DNA of 35,692 bases from Bacillota bacterium (GCA_023418925.1 JAEZYS010000019.1:1-35692); one strand, 5' to 3'. Counted from the first letter of the stretch, positions 14,886 through 23,928 are shown. Translations and numbers: made by a program. The notes: generated from the sequence alone by a model not told the origin.

Positions 14886-14914
14886 AGTATAACATAAACA
14901 AGCATTCATGTCAA
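14886..14914 (-). promoter_or_regulatory. Sigma-A promoter of the pyr operon
   Basis: TTGACA (14914-14909), 17 bases, TATACT (14891-14886), with a start near 14879. It is the only strong promoter seen for the leftward nine-gene cluster. Confidence 0.8.
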
Positions 14915-15002
14915 TAATTTTTGACGATTTAAGTCACTTTTAGCAAAGGATACAAACCTGCTGCCCTTTGTTAAAATAATTTTGTAATACTTATTTTTTC
15001 AG

Positions 15003-15479
15003 CTATTTGTTAAGCATAAAAACAGCAAAATTTAATAATGATGCAAATATTAACCATAATAAATATGGCACCTGAAGATAAGCGGCAACCTTATTGATTT
15101 TTTTGAATTCTTTTATCATTATTATAACCCATATAATCAGTAATATTATCCATAGAAATGCACCGAAGTATCTTTTTAATCCAAAGAAAATAGGCGTCCA
15201 TAATACATTTACTATAAGCTGAACAGCATATATTGCAAGAGCTTTTGATTTGTCAGTACTGTCCGAACGATATATTATGTAAGCAGAAACAGCCATAAGT
15301 ATGTATAGAATTGTCCATACTATTGGGAAAGCAATTGCTGGCGGACTAAATGCAGGACGCACAATGTTCTGGGAATAGTATGCCGCAGCATCTCCACCTA
15401 AAAGTGACCCTATATACCCCAGACCAAGCGTCAGCACAAGAATGACAAAAAACGGAACTATTGATTTTATAAGTTTCAT
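15003..15479 (-). CDS. TspO/MBR (tryptophan-rich sensory protein) family membrane protein
   Basis: 158 residues with five predicted membrane helices. Family markers are RPAFSPPAIAFPIVWTILYILM in the first part, then ALAIYAVQLIVNVLWTPIFF, and PYLLWLIFASLLNFAVF at the end. TspO proteins bind porphyrins and related tetrapyrroles or lipids; the role here is unknown. The start is ATG 15479 after GAGGTG; the frame extends back to a GTG that overlaps the RBS. It is a single gene, with no operon partners. Confidence 0.92.
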   Translation of the reverse strand: MKLIKSIVPFFVILVLTLGLGYIGSLLGGDAAAYYSQNIVRPAFSPPAIAFPIVWTILYILMAVSAYIIYRSDSTDKSKALAIYAVQLIVNVLWTPIFFGLKRYFGAFLWIILLIIWVIIMIKEFKKINKVAAYLQVPYLLWLIFASLLNFAVFMLNK

Positions 15480-15564
15480 AAAAACACACCTCACAAATAA
15501 TTATTAGTATAATCATATAAAATACATGCTGCTAATATACCGTTAAATTTTTTTCAGAAAAGGG

Positions 15565-15593
15565 TTGACAACATCTGATCTACATGATATAAT
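15565..15593 (+). promoter_or_regulatory. Promoter of the tRNA cluster
   Basis: TTGACA (15565-15570), 17 bases, TATAAT (15588-15593), a perfect consensus. It lies 27 bases before tRNA-Gly and is divergent from tspO. Confidence 0.88.
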
Positions 15594-15620
15594 ATATTTC
15601 GTCGTCAGAGATAATATTCT

Positions 15621-15694
<74 letters not shown>

Positions 15695-15703
15695 TTTTTA
15701 TTT

Positions 15704-15780
15704 GCGCCTTTAACTCAGCTGGATAGAGTAACTGCCTTCTAAGCAGTAAGCCATTGGTTCGAGTCCAATAAGGCGCGCCA
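15704..15780 (+). tRNA. tRNA-Arg (TCT)
   Basis: The acceptor GCGCCTT pairs with AAGGCGC. The anticodon stem ACTGC/GCAGT encloses CTTCTAA, anticodon TCT, reading AGA. CCA is encoded. Confidence 0.95.
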
Positions 15781-15847
15781 ACATTGAGCCGCAGATATGC
15801 AAGCTTGTTATTCTGCGGTTTAATTTTAATATATTCTTTTATAATGT

Positions 15848-15925
15848 GGTGGGTGTAGCTCAGTTGGTTAGAGCGTCGGATTGTGGTCCCGAAGGTCGTG
15901 GGTTCGATTCCCATTACCCACCCCA
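15848..15925 (+). tRNA. tRNA-His (GTG)
   Basis: The extra G at -1 (15848) pairs with C73, the identity mark of tRNA-His. The acceptor GTGGGTG pairs with TACCCAC. The anticodon loop TTGTGGT gives anticodon GTG. CCA is encoded. The last pair of the anticodon stem is an A-C mismatch. Confidence 0.94.
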
Positions 15926-15927
15926 CT

Positions 15928-15965
15928 AAAAACTGCTTGAATTTTTCAGGCAGTTTTTTATTTTA
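15928..15965 (+). terminator. Terminator of the tRNA cluster
   Basis: AAACTGC and GCAGTTT pair, with TGAA/TTCA above a single mismatch, followed by TTTTTTATTTT. Confidence 0.85.
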
Positions 15966-15991
15966 TAGATAATTCTTAAGCCCTATAGTTT

Positions 15992-16027
15992 AAAAATAAC
16001 CCCACTCCTACGGAGTGGGGTTATTTT
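15992..16027 (-). terminator. Perfect bidirectional terminator
   Basis: AAAATAACCCCACTCC and GGAGTGGGGTTATTTT form 16 perfect pairs around a TAC loop. It lies 30 bases past the stop of the leftward isochorismatase gene and backs up the tRNA terminator on the other strand. Confidence 0.85.
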
Positions 16028-16056
16028 ACTAAATATCAAAAATTACTTCCCAAGGA

Positions 16057-16584
16057 TTATTTAGCATTGTTTTTAATTAATTCCATTGCGTCTTCAAATG
16101 GGATACATTCTGCATATCTATTTGGCCAAATAAATTCATTATAGTATTTATAGCTTATTTCAGCGGACATAAGTTCATTATCAAAAGTCGAGTTTGAATT
16201 TGAAGGAATAATCATCTTCAATCCATGTTCAAAACCGCATTTAATTGACGCATCAACACAATAGTCAGTCATCAATCCAGCCAATATCACTTCATCTTCA
16301 CCTTTTGACTGAAGATATTCAAGCAATCCTGATTCCTTGAAACAACTGTTTACAGATTTATCAAAGATTTTTTCGTTTTCTTCCGGCTTGAATCCATCAT
16401 AAATCTGAAAGTTATTACTTCCCTTTATCATGCCTTGATCGTCATAATGTCTGCAATAAACTACTTCCATATTGTTTTTTCTTGCCTCTTCAATAAGTTT
16501 CTTTACATTTGAAGCAAATACATCAAAGTTATATAGTTTATCTGTTACTATAAGCTTTTGCGTGTCAAGAATTAATAATACCAT
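16057..16584 (-). CDS. Isochorismatase-like cysteine hydrolase
   Basis: 175 residues of the isochorismatase/nicotinamidase fold. The catalytic triad is visible: Asp7 in LILDTQ, Lys76 in FDKSVNSCF and the nucleophile Cys109 in LMTDYCVDAS. The substrate is not clear; nicotinamidase-specific metal ligands are not obvious. GGGGGAAG precedes the start. It follows the ADP-ribosylglycohydrolase gene by 67 bases on the same strand, so the two are probably co-transcribed. Both families can touch NAD or ADP-ribose chemistry, but a shared pathway is only inference. Confidence 0.88.
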   Translation of the reverse strand: MVLLILDTQKLIVTDKLYNFDVFASNVKKLIEEARKNNMEVVYCRHYDDQGMIKGSNNFQIYDGFKPEENEKIFDKSVNSCFKESGLLEYLQSKGEDEVILAGLMTDYCVDASIKCGFEHGLKMIIPSNSNSTFDNELMSAEISYKYYNEFIWPNRYAECIPFEDAMELIKNNAK

Positions 16585-16651
16585 TTTTCTTCCCCCTGTA
16601 ATTTACATAAGATGTTTGTATTCTTTGAAAATGCAATGCTGTTAAAGACGT

Positions 16652-17467
16652 TCATCTCTGCCTTTGAAAACGATACCATTGATTATATATCAGCAAAAGG
16701 GTTTTGTCAAGATATGAAAGTGCTTTCTGCCTTATATCATCAGGAACACCATAATATGCTTCTGCAATTGCTCCCGTAATTGCCGCCAGAGTATCACTGT
16801 CACCACCCAAAGAAACAGCAGTTCTTATCGCATCTTCAAACGAACATGACTCAAGAAACGCTTTTATTGCCTGCGGAACAGTATCCTGACAGGTTTCATT
16901 GAACTTATATGTATCTCTTATTTCATCAATAGTAAAGTCGAGTTTATAGTATTTTTCTGAAAGATAATTAGCAATCTCATTCTTTGTATAGCCTTGTTTT
17001 GCTAAAAATACAGCCATTGCAGCAGCCTCTGCACCCTTTATGCCTTCACTATGGTTATGAGATATTCTTGTAATGCTTTTAGAAAGCATTTTTAGTTCAT
17101 TTTCAGACTCAGCATAAAATCCCGCAGGGCTGATTCTCATAGCTGCACCATTTCCAAAACTGTTGTAAGGCTGAGGATTAATGCTGAATATCCACTTCTG
17201 AAACATTCCCCCATAACCACAATAAGGATAGTTTCGTCCGATATCCTGCATATATTTAACGGTCATTTTTTCAAGGTATGTATAGAATTCTTTTTCTTTT
17301 TTGCTGTAAATCCTGCTCGTTTCCATGATAGCCTTTGCAACACACAATGTCATAATGCTGTCATCTGTTACTTCACACTTATCAGTAAAAAGTACAAATT
17401 CCTTGCTTCTGTAATTATTAAATTCAAATCTTGAGCCGACAATATCCCCAATAATTGCACCTATCAT
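16652..17467 (-). CDS. ADP-ribosylglycohydrolase family protein
   Basis: 271-residue DraG/ARH-type hydrolase. The N-terminal GAIIGDIVGSRFEF, metal site EVTDDSIMT and C-terminal metal site LGGDSDTLAAITGAIAEAYYG are the family signatures. Members remove ADP-ribose from proteins, nucleic acids or small molecules, or hydrolyse related glycosides. The target here is unknown, and no ADP-ribosyltransferase is visible in the window. The start has AAGGAGG eight bases upstream. Confidence 0.92.
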   Translation of the reverse strand: MIGAIIGDIVGSRFEFNNYRSKEFVLFTDKCEVTDDSIMTLCVAKAIMETSRIYSKKEKEFYTYLEKMTVKYMQDIGRNYPYCGYGGMFQKWIFSINPQPYNSFGNGAAMRISPAGFYAESENELKMLSKSITRISHNHSEGIKGAEAAAMAVFLAKQGYTKNEIANYLSEKYYKLDFTIDEIRDTYKFNETCQDTVPQAIKAFLESCSFEDAIRTAVSLGGDSDTLAAITGAIAEAYYGVPDDIRQKALSYLDKTLLLIYNQWYRFQRQR

Positions 17468-17527
17468 ATTATGTTACCTCCTTAATCAAACTCATACGTC
17501 CTTATCTAAAGTTTATTGTTTAGGAGT

Positions 17528-17555
17528 ATTATAACATAATCACTACAGAAAGCAA
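17528..17555 (-). promoter_or_regulatory. Promoter of the ADP-ribosylglycohydrolase operon
   Basis: On the minus strand TTGCTT (17555-17550), 16 bases, TATAAT (17533-17528). Confidence 0.6.
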
Positions 17556-17876
17556 CGTTAATTCTTAAGAATTCAGCAGTTACTTTCAACATTGCTCATT
17601 TCATTTTTTGCCTTTTTAATTTTTACACCGAATAAACATCTTAAACCTGGTATTAACCTTATAATTTCACAGGTCAGAAATGTCATAACATATTCAATAA
17701 ATATACTTTGTAAACAAAATGTATTTATACTAATTCTTTCAAACGTGAACAAGCTATATTATTAACATAATGTAAATATTAATCCCCCCTATTGACTCTT
17801 CCCTTGCCGGAGGGTTTATGCTTAGTTTATCGAAAAAAAGTAAAGTAAAGGGGTCAAGAAAGGAATGGTAATAAAT
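17556..17876. other. Intergenic region, no gene seen
   Basis: AT-rich spacer between divergent genes. It has several TATATT/CATAAT-like boxes around 17700-17775 but no promoter with good spacing for the ABC genes. There is a weak CCCT..AGGG hairpin near 17800-17816. Nothing else is supported. Confidence 0.5.
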
Positions 17877-18617
17877 ATGAATGAAATCATAACTGTTACA
17901 AACCTCAGAAAGTCATACGGTGATAAGGAGGCATTAAAGAATCTTTCCTTATCTGTATGCAGCGGAGAAGTTTTCGGACTTCTTGGACATAACGGCGCAG
18001 GAAAAACAACAGCAATAGAATGTATTCTCGGAGTTAAGGAATCGGACGGAGGAAATGTTTCTGTTCTTGGAATGATTCCTGATAAGGATAGAAAAAAATT
18101 GTTTGAAAACGTAGGAGTACAGTTCCAGCAATCCGGTTATCCAGAAAAAATTAAAGTGCATGAAATCTGTGAGGTAAGGTCGTCACTATATAAGAGCACT
18201 CTCGACTATAAAAAACTGCTTTCTGATTTCGGTCTTTCTGGGTTTGAAAATAGTTTTGTTGCTGAGCTTTCAGGAGGTGAACGTCAGAAACTGTCTGTTC
18301 TGCTTGCTCTTATTCCGAATCCAAAGGTTCTTTTCCTTGATGAACTTACAACCGGTCTTGATACAAAAGCACGTCACGATGTATGGGATCACCTTAAAAA
18401 GCTAAAAGAATCTGGAACAACAATTTTACTGACATCTCATTTCATGGATGAAGTTGAAGCATTGTGCGACAGAATCTGTATTCTGAAACAAGGTGAGGTT
18501 TATGTAGAGGGTACTGTAAAGGAAGTCATTGCAATGACGCCATATGACAGACTTGAAGAAGCATATCTCTGGCTGACTGAAAACGACTCAATTGAAAATG
18601 AGAATGAGGAGGAATAA
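17877..18617 (+). CDS. ABC transporter ATP-binding protein
   Basis: 246 residues. Walker A is GHNGAGKTT, signature LSGGERQKLS, Walker B VLFLDELTTGLD and H-loop LTSHF, so it is a complete nucleotide-binding domain of the ABC-2 drug/peptide/lipid export type. The start is set at ATG 17877 (MNEIITV), 12-13 bases after AAAGGA; ATG 17865 abuts the Shine-Dalgarno and is less likely. It is two bases upstream of its permease. The substrate is unknown. Confidence 0.93.
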   Translation: MNEIITVTNLRKSYGDKEALKNLSLSVCSGEVFGLLGHNGAGKTTAIECILGVKESDGGNVSVLGMIPDKDRKKLFENVGVQFQQSGYPEKIKVHEICEVRSSLYKSTLDYKKLLSDFGLSGFENSFVAELSGGERQKLSVLLALIPNPKVLFLDELTTGLDTKARHDVWDHLKKLKESGTTILLTSHFMDEVEALCDRICILKQGEVYVEGTVKEVIAMTPYDRLEEAYLWLTENDSIENENEEE

Positions 18618-18619
18618 TC

Positions 18620-19363
18620 ATGAAAACATTCTTTGTACTTTTTAAAACAGAAGTAAAACTTATGATGAGAAACGCAGATACTCTGTTTTTCGGAATTGTA
18701 ATTCCTGTCGGGCTTGCTATTCTGCTCGGATTTATTTACGGAGATAAACCTGCTGAAGAGGGAGCATCATACACTGCATTAGCTCAGTCATTCGGAGCAA
18801 TAGCAAGTGTAGGTATCTGTGCGACATCACTTATGACACTCCCGCTTACAGTTGCAGGTGAGCGTGACAAAAAAGTTCTTAAGCATTACAAAGTTACCCC
18901 TGTACATCCTGGTATGCTGCTTACTGTGCATATTATAATTGATTTTATTGTATCTGTAATATCATCTCTCTGCGTATTTGTTGCGATGGCATTATTTTTC
19001 GGATACAGAATGAGCGGAGCTTTTCTACCCTTTGCCGGCTCATATATTCTCGTAGCAGCGGCGATGTTTGGTATTGGTGCTCTTATTGCAAGTCTTTGCA
19101 AAACAATAAGGCAATCCAACACAGTAACATCACTTGTGTATTTCCCTATGTTCTTCCTATCTGGGGCAACAGTGCCTTATGAAATCATGCCAAAACCACT
19201 TCAGACTGCAATGAATATTCTTCCTCTTACACAAGGCATAAAGCTTTTGAAAGCAACCTCACTCGGATTAGATAATGTAAACTGCCTGGCTCCTATTATT
19301 ATTCTTGTATCAATTGCAGTAATTTCTATAGTAATTTCAATCAGGGTATTTAAGTGGGAATAA
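18620..19363 (+). CDS. ABC-2 type transporter permease
   Basis: 247 residues with about six membrane segments. It starts with a cytoplasmic stretch FFVLFKTEVKLMMRNADTL, then IVIPVGLAILLGF, and contains the ABC-2 segment SLVYFPMFFLSGATVPYEIMP. It pairs with the preceding ATPase to form a homodimeric-permease exporter. AGGAGG lies nine bases before the start, within the end of the ATPase gene. Confidence 0.92.
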   Translation: MKTFFVLFKTEVKLMMRNADTLFFGIVIPVGLAILLGFIYGDKPAEEGASYTALAQSFGAIASVGICATSLMTLPLTVAGERDKKVLKHYKVTPVHPGMLLTVHIIIDFIVSVISSLCVFVAMALFFGYRMSGAFLPFAGSYILVAAAMFGIGALIASLCKTIRQSNTVTSLVYFPMFFLSGATVPYEIMPKPLQTAMNILPLTQGIKLLKATSLGLDNVNCLAPIIILVSIAVISIVISIRVFKWE

Positions 19364-19443
19364 CAAGCTTAGCTATGACTTTAAATAGTTGCACAGTAAT
19401 TTATAAATATAAAAATGTCTTAGAGTTTCATGCTAAAATAATA

Positions 19444-19482
19444 AAAAAGGTGTTACAGTGAAAAATACTGTAACACCTTTTT
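19444..19482 (+). terminator. Bidirectional terminator between the ABC permease and P-type ATPase genes
   Basis: AAAAAGGTGTTACAGT and ACTGTAACACCTTTTT form 16 perfect pairs around a seven-base loop, with A-runs and U-runs on both sides. Confidence 0.9.
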
Positions 19483-19485
19483 AAT

Positions 19486-22110
19486 CTACTTCTTTATTAG
19501 CCCTGTTTTCTTAGCTGCCTCAACAAGCAAAACAGGTATGAAAATCAGTACAAGAATGTATAAATACATATTAGCTGAAAGTATTGTCAGTCCGAATACT
19601 TTAGCAAGCGGAGGAATAAAAGAAACCATCAATACAAGAGTTGCTGAAATTACTGCTGCGCCGTTCAGATATTTATTTGTAAACGGCTTAACCTTAAACA
19701 GCGATAAATTTGACCTCATATTGAATGAATGGATTATTTGTATAAGTGCAAGTGTAATAAATGCCATTGTTCTGCCTGCTTCAATATTACCGTTGCCTAA
19801 TGAATCAGGATTCCAGCCTATATAGAATGCGACTAGTGTTAATATAGAAAACATAATTCCTTGTATAAGAACTCGTAAACCTAAACCGTTTGAGAAAATA
19901 CCTTCTGTCTTTGGTTTCGGTTTTCTTGTCATAATATCTTTTTCAACAGGCTCCATACCAAGGGCTACTGCCGGCAGGCTGTCTGTAACAAGATTAATCC
20001 ACAAAAGCTGCATTGAAAGAAGCGGTGACTGGTGCCAGAATATCATTGCAATGAATACAGTTAATACTTCACTGATATTTGTTCCGAGAAGAAATCCTAC
20101 TACTTTCTTTATGTTTTCATAAATTCCTCTGCCCTCTTCAACCGCTTTAACAATCGTTGCAAAGTTATCATCAGTCAAAGTCATATCAGCGGCACCCTTT
20201 GCAACGTCAGTACCCGTTATCCCCATTGCACAACCTATATCAGCCGCTTTCAGTGCTGGGGCATCATTTACTCCGTCTCCCGTCATTGAAACAACCTCAC
20301 CTTGTGCCTGCCAAGCCTTAACAATACGTATTTTATCTTCAGGGGAAACACGGGCATAAACTGAAATACTTCTTACTTTGTTATTAAGTTCCTCATCTGA
20401 CATCTGCTGGAGTTCAAAGCCTGTTATTGCTCCGTCGCCATCCTGCATAATTCCAATTTGTTTTGCAATGGCAGATGCTGTGACAATATGGTCACCTGTA
20501 ATCATAACAGGTTTTATTCCTGCCTGACGACAAATGGTAACTGCCTCCTTTGCTTCTTCTCGTGGTGGGTCTATCATGCCGACAAGTCCTAAAAACTCCA
20601 GATCTTTTTCTAGATCTTCAATGGTCGGATTTTCAGGCAGTTTATCAATAATCTTATATGCTATTGCTATAACACGCAATGCATCTTTGCTCATTTCTTC
20701 AGCAATTTCTTTTGACTTTTCAATATTTCCAGTAATACATTTGGTAGTCAGAATATCAACAGCGCCTTTAACTATTACAGTTATTTTTCCATTTATATTA
20801 TTGACAGTTGTCATAAGCTTTCTGTCAGAGTCAAATGGTAAAGTTGCAAGACGAGGATAATCTGAATTCAGCTTATCTTTAAAAAGCTTGTTCTTATAAG
20901 CCGCAAATACAATCGAGGTTTCTGTCGGGTCACCTATATGCTTTTCTGATGTTTCATCAACAATCACAGAGCCGTCACTGCAAAGTGTTCCATACATAAG
21001 GACATTCTTTATTGATTCAGAGTTTGCATCTGATATTTCTTCTTTTATGCCTGTTTTATCGTTATATGCCATAACTAATGTCATTCTGTTCTGCGTAAGC
21101 GTTCCTGTCTTATCGGAACAGATAACAGTAGCACTTCCCAAAGTTTCAACAGCAGGCAATCTTTTTATTATGGCATTTTGTTTAACCATACGCTGAACAC
21201 CAATTGAAAGCACAATGGTTACAATTGCAGGCAAACCTTCAGGAATTGCCGAAACAGCTAAAGATACAGATGTCATAAAAATTTCAATCATAGGTATTTT
21301 ATTAATAAGTCCGACTATGAAAATTACTGCACATGCGCCAAGTGCTACAAAACCAAGATATTTACCGAGTGAAGCAAGCTTTTGCTGAAGAGGAGTCAGG
21401 GTTTCCTTTTCATTATCAAGAAGCGATGCTATTTTGCCCATTTCAGTTTTCATTCCAGTTTCAGTTACAACAGCAACTGCAGAACCATAGGTTATACTGC
21501 AGGCAGAATAAACCATATTATGTCTGTCACCGATAGGAGCACTTTCATCAACATTATCATCTGCAAATTTCTCAGATGGAACAGATTCACCGGTAAGTGC
21601 TGATTCTTCTGATTTCAATGAACTTGAACTGATTAACCTTGCATCAGAAGGAACAAAATCCCCAGCCTCAAGCTTTATAATATCACCCTTAACAAGCTTT
21701 GAAGCGTCAATAATCTGTTCTGTACCGTCACGGATAACTCTGGCATGGGGTGCAGAAAGGCTTTTTAAAGATTCAAGAGCTTTTTCAGCTTTGCTTTCCT
21801 GAGCAACACCCATAATAGCGTTAAGAATGACTATTAACAAAATCAGTGAAGGTTCAAAAAACTCCTTGGTATTTCCCTCGTGAATTGCAATCGCAAAAGA
21901 AATAATTGCAGCAATAATAAGAATAATAATCATTACGTCCTTAAACTGCCCCAGAAATCTTTGAATAATTGTTTTTTTATTCTTTTCGTTAAGAACATTC
22001 TCACCATCAGCAAGAAGCCTTTTTTCCGCTTCAGTTACGCTTAGCCCCGTTCTTATATCAGTATTTACCTGACTTAAAACCTCTTCAATTTTTATACTGT
22101 GAATTGACAA
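19486..22110 (-). CDS. Calcium-translocating type P-type ATPase
   Basis: 874-residue P2-type cation pump close to the SERCA/PMCA-like bacterial Ca2+ ATPases. It has an N-terminal cation ATPase domain, then ten predicted membrane helices. The actuator loop has LTGESVPSEK, and the phosphorylated Asp is in ICSDKTGTLTQNRM. Nucleotide-binding and hinge motifs MITGDH and MTGDGVNDAPALKAADIG follow. Helix 4 reads SAIPEGLPAIV, matching the Ca2+ site PEGLP. Helices 5-6 include LLWINLVTDSLPAVALG, the other ion site. The start is TTG at 22110 with a GGGGGG stretch about nine bases upstream. It is a single gene behind an attenuated leader. Ca2+ is likely; Mn2+ transport is possible. Confidence 0.93.
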   Translation of the reverse strand: MSIHSIKIEEVLSQVNTDIRTGLSVTEAEKRLLADGENVLNEKNKKTIIQRFLGQFKDVMIIILIIAAIISFAIAIHEGNTKEFFEPSLILLIVILNAIMGVAQESKAEKALESLKSLSAPHARVIRDGTEQIIDASKLVKGDIIKLEAGDFVPSDARLISSSSLKSEESALTGESVPSEKFADDNVDESAPIGDRHNMVYSACSITYGSAVAVVTETGMKTEMGKIASLLDNEKETLTPLQQKLASLGKYLGFVALGACAVIFIVGLINKIPMIEIFMTSVSLAVSAIPEGLPAIVTIVLSIGVQRMVKQNAIIKRLPAVETLGSATVICSDKTGTLTQNRMTLVMAYNDKTGIKEEISDANSESIKNVLMYGTLCSDGSVIVDETSEKHIGDPTETSIVFAAYKNKLFKDKLNSDYPRLATLPFDSDRKLMTTVNNINGKITVIVKGAVDILTTKCITGNIEKSKEIAEEMSKDALRVIAIAYKIIDKLPENPTIEDLEKDLEFLGLVGMIDPPREEAKEAVTICRQAGIKPVMITGDHIVTASAIAKQIGIMQDGDGAITGFELQQMSDEELNNKVRSISVYARVSPEDKIRIVKAWQAQGEVVSMTGDGVNDAPALKAADIGCAMGITGTDVAKGAADMTLTDDNFATIVKAVEEGRGIYENIKKVVGFLLGTNISEVLTVFIAMIFWHQSPLLSMQLLWINLVTDSLPAVALGMEPVEKDIMTRKPKPKTEGIFSNGLGLRVLIQGIMFSILTLVAFYIGWNPDSLGNGNIEAGRTMAFITLALIQIIHSFNMRSNLSLFKVKPFTNKYLNGAAVISATLVLMVSFIPPLAKVFGLTILSANMYLYILVLIFIPVLLVEAAKKTGLIKK

Positions 22111-22145
22111 GTATAAAACCCCCCACTTCTATTTTTTCACCTTAA

Positions 22146-22185
22146 ATAAAAAAGCTTTTATCAAGACTGATAGTCCTGATAAAAG
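22146..22185 (-). terminator. Leader attenuator of the P-type ATPase gene
   Basis: In the transcript CTTTTATCA (22185-22177) pairs with TGATAAAAG (22163-22155) plus an inner GACT/AGTC, then CTTTTTTATTT. The very 5' end of the leader carries GATAAAAG (22258-22251), which can pair with the first arm and prevent the terminator. This is a classic two-state arrangement. The ligand or signal is not identified, and no yybP-ykoY or M-box motif was recognised. Confidence 0.7.
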
Positions 22186-22267
22186 TCTTTTGAATACACA
22201 CTTGAATTTTTCAGCCCAAATAAGTCATATCCTTGCATGTAAACTACTGTCTTTTATCGGTAATATT

Positions 22268-22296
22268 ATTATATTATATATACAATTTCGTGTCAA
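22268..22296 (-). promoter_or_regulatory. Sigma-A promoter of the P-type ATPase gene
   Basis: TTGACA (22296-22291), 17 bases, TATAAT (22273-22268), consensus in both boxes. The start is near 22261, leaving a leader of about 150 bases. Confidence 0.8.
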
Positions 22297-22608
22297 TATT
22301 AAAAAAACTGTATAATTTAATTATAAGTTTATAATTTAGCTTATTTAACATTGCCCATACGCAATTTATAGTTGATGTGATTATTTGCATTAAGTATATT
22401 TTTTATCAGAAATGTTTTCATTAGTATTTTCTGAATATAAAAGAATATGCTTACGGAGAAAATTCTGTAAGCATATTTATATAAGTTATACTTAAAAAGT
22501 AACTGTTTATGATTATAAACTTTTAAATAGGAATATAGCAAAGGTTTCATCAAGATGTATAATCTTTGCACTTTCATTATAAATACTTAAATAAAGTATA
22601 AATTAATA
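22297..22608. other. Intergenic region with one hairpin
   Basis: No supported gene. ATATGCTTAC (22445-22454) and GTAAGCATAT (22467-22476) form a ten-pair hairpin without a U-run. A 78-codon minus frame here is nearly all Tyr, Lys, Ile and Leu and has no Shine-Dalgarno. Confidence 0.4.
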
Positions 22609-22637
22609 TTGAAAAATAGTGAAGATTATGGTAATAT
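22609..22637 (+). promoter_or_regulatory. Probable promoter of the flavodoxin gene
   Basis: TTGAAA (22609-22614), 17 bases, TAATAT (22632-22637), 65 bases before the start codon. Confidence 0.55.
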
Positions 22638-22702
22638 ATAGCCGTAGAACGGCAGCATTTGAAGTTTTAAAAACAGAATTTTTAATTTAAAGTGAGGAAA
22701 AA

Positions 22703-23182
22703 ATGAGTACTTTAATAGTGTATTTTTCTTTGGAAGGAAACACAAAGTTTATTTGTGAGAAAATCGCTGAAACTATCAGCACAGACATTATCTCATTGAA
22801 AACAAGAAAAAAATATCCGACTGAGGGCTTTAAAAAATACTTCTGGGGAGGAGTAAGTGCCATTTTGGGGGAAAAGCCGAAGCTGTCCAATGAGCATATT
22901 GACCTGAATCCATATAAAACAATTATTATCGGTACTCCTGTTTGGAATAGCACCTTTGCTCCACCAATTAAAACCTTTCTCAGCCAGTATAAAATTGAAA
23001 ACAAACAAGTAGCAATATATGCTTGTCATGGTGCAGGACAAGCTGAAAAATGTTTTAAAAATATTAAAGAAGCAATTCCTATGAATGAGTTTATCGGAGA
23101 GGTTGATTTTGTTGAACCCAAAAGACACAATGAAGAAAGTACTACTAGGGCAGTAGAATGGGCAAAAAGTCTTGATATCTGA
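22703..23182 (+). CDS. Flavodoxin
   Basis: 159 residues. The N-terminal LIVYFSLEGNTKF is the phosphate loop for FMN, and IIIGTPVWNSTFAPPIKTFL is the second flavin loop with its Trp. It is a small electron carrier of the clostridial flavodoxin type, acting in the cytoplasm. GAGG lies nine bases before the ATG. It is the first of a run of short redox-flavoured genes on the plus strand; the partner reductase is not visible. Confidence 0.9.
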   Translation: MSTLIVYFSLEGNTKFICEKIAETISTDIISLKTRKKYPTEGFKKYFWGGVSAILGEKPKLSNEHIDLNPYKTIIIGTPVWNSTFAPPIKTFLSQYKIENKQVAIYACHGAGQAEKCFKNIKEAIPMNEFIGEVDFVEPKRHNEESTTRAVEWAKSLDI

Positions 23183-23303
23183 ATTAATTATATTATAGAA
23201 TATGTTTGCATTATGCTTATTTTTTGGTCAGCATATTAACCCCCTACCCAGTTAAAAATTGTGAAAAGAAGTAATTTGTTCAGGAGAAGGATGAGCTGTA
23301 CAT

Positions 23304-23873
23304 ATGAGAACTGATGTAACTGAATTATTGTTTTCCACACGTGATGAATTCCGTACGTGGTTGAAAGAAAATGCCGAAACGAGTGAGGGTGTATGGCTTG
23401 TATTCGGGAAAACGAAAAAAGTTGCTACCCTCTCCGCTAATGACGCTTTGGAGGAAGCGCTTTGTTTTGGTTGGATAGATGGGCAAATGCAGAGCTGTGG
23501 TGACACAAAATACCGCAAATATTTTTCCAAACGCCGCATAAATAGTGTTTGGTCTGAAAAAAACAAAAAGACGGCTGAAGCATTGCACAATAAAGGGATG
23601 ATGACGGAGTTGGGCGAAAGGGCCATGGAAGAGGCTAAAAAGAACGGCACATGGGATGCTCAGAAAACTTCTGTTATAACCGATGAGCAGAAAGAGGCGT
23701 TCATGGCAAAACTGATCAAAGAATCTCTTGCATATGAAAACTTTTGCAATATGCCGCCGTCCGTTCAGCGTACATATACATTGAGGTATCTTTCGTTCAA
23801 AACTGAAGAAGTACGGCAAAGGGATTTTAAAAAAATAATAGATCGGCTTAATAAAAACTTAAAACCCATGTAA
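23304..23873 (+). CDS. YdeI/OmpD-associated family protein
   Basis: 189 residues. The pattern FRTWLKENAETSEGVWLVFGK, ALCFGWIDGQ and RKYFSKRRINSVWSEKN is that of the YdeI/OmpD-associated family, followed by a C-terminal helical part (PPSVQRTYTLRYLSFKTEE). Family members have been linked to bacteriocin or cationic peptide tolerance, but the biochemical role is unknown. CAGGAGAAGG lies 14-20 bases upstream of the ATG, a little far. Its GC content is slightly higher than its neighbours, which may hint at transfer. Confidence 0.85.
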   Translation: MRTDVTELLFSTRDEFRTWLKENAETSEGVWLVFGKTKKVATLSANDALEEALCFGWIDGQMQSCGDTKYRKYFSKRRINSVWSEKNKKTAEALHNKGMMTELGERAMEEAKKNGTWDAQKTSVITDEQKEAFMAKLIKESLAYENFCNMPPSVQRTYTLRYLSFKTEEVRQRDFKKIIDRLNKNLKPM

Positions 23874-23928
23874 ATAATAGATTTCTAAGTAATTAAAGAT
23901 AAATTTTAATACATGGAGGAATGTAAAA

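Noticed and set aside
22341..22577. 78-codon minus-strand frame rich in Tyr, Lys and Ile
   Set aside because: No Shine-Dalgarno, composition typical of AT-rich noncoding DNA, and it contains a hairpin.
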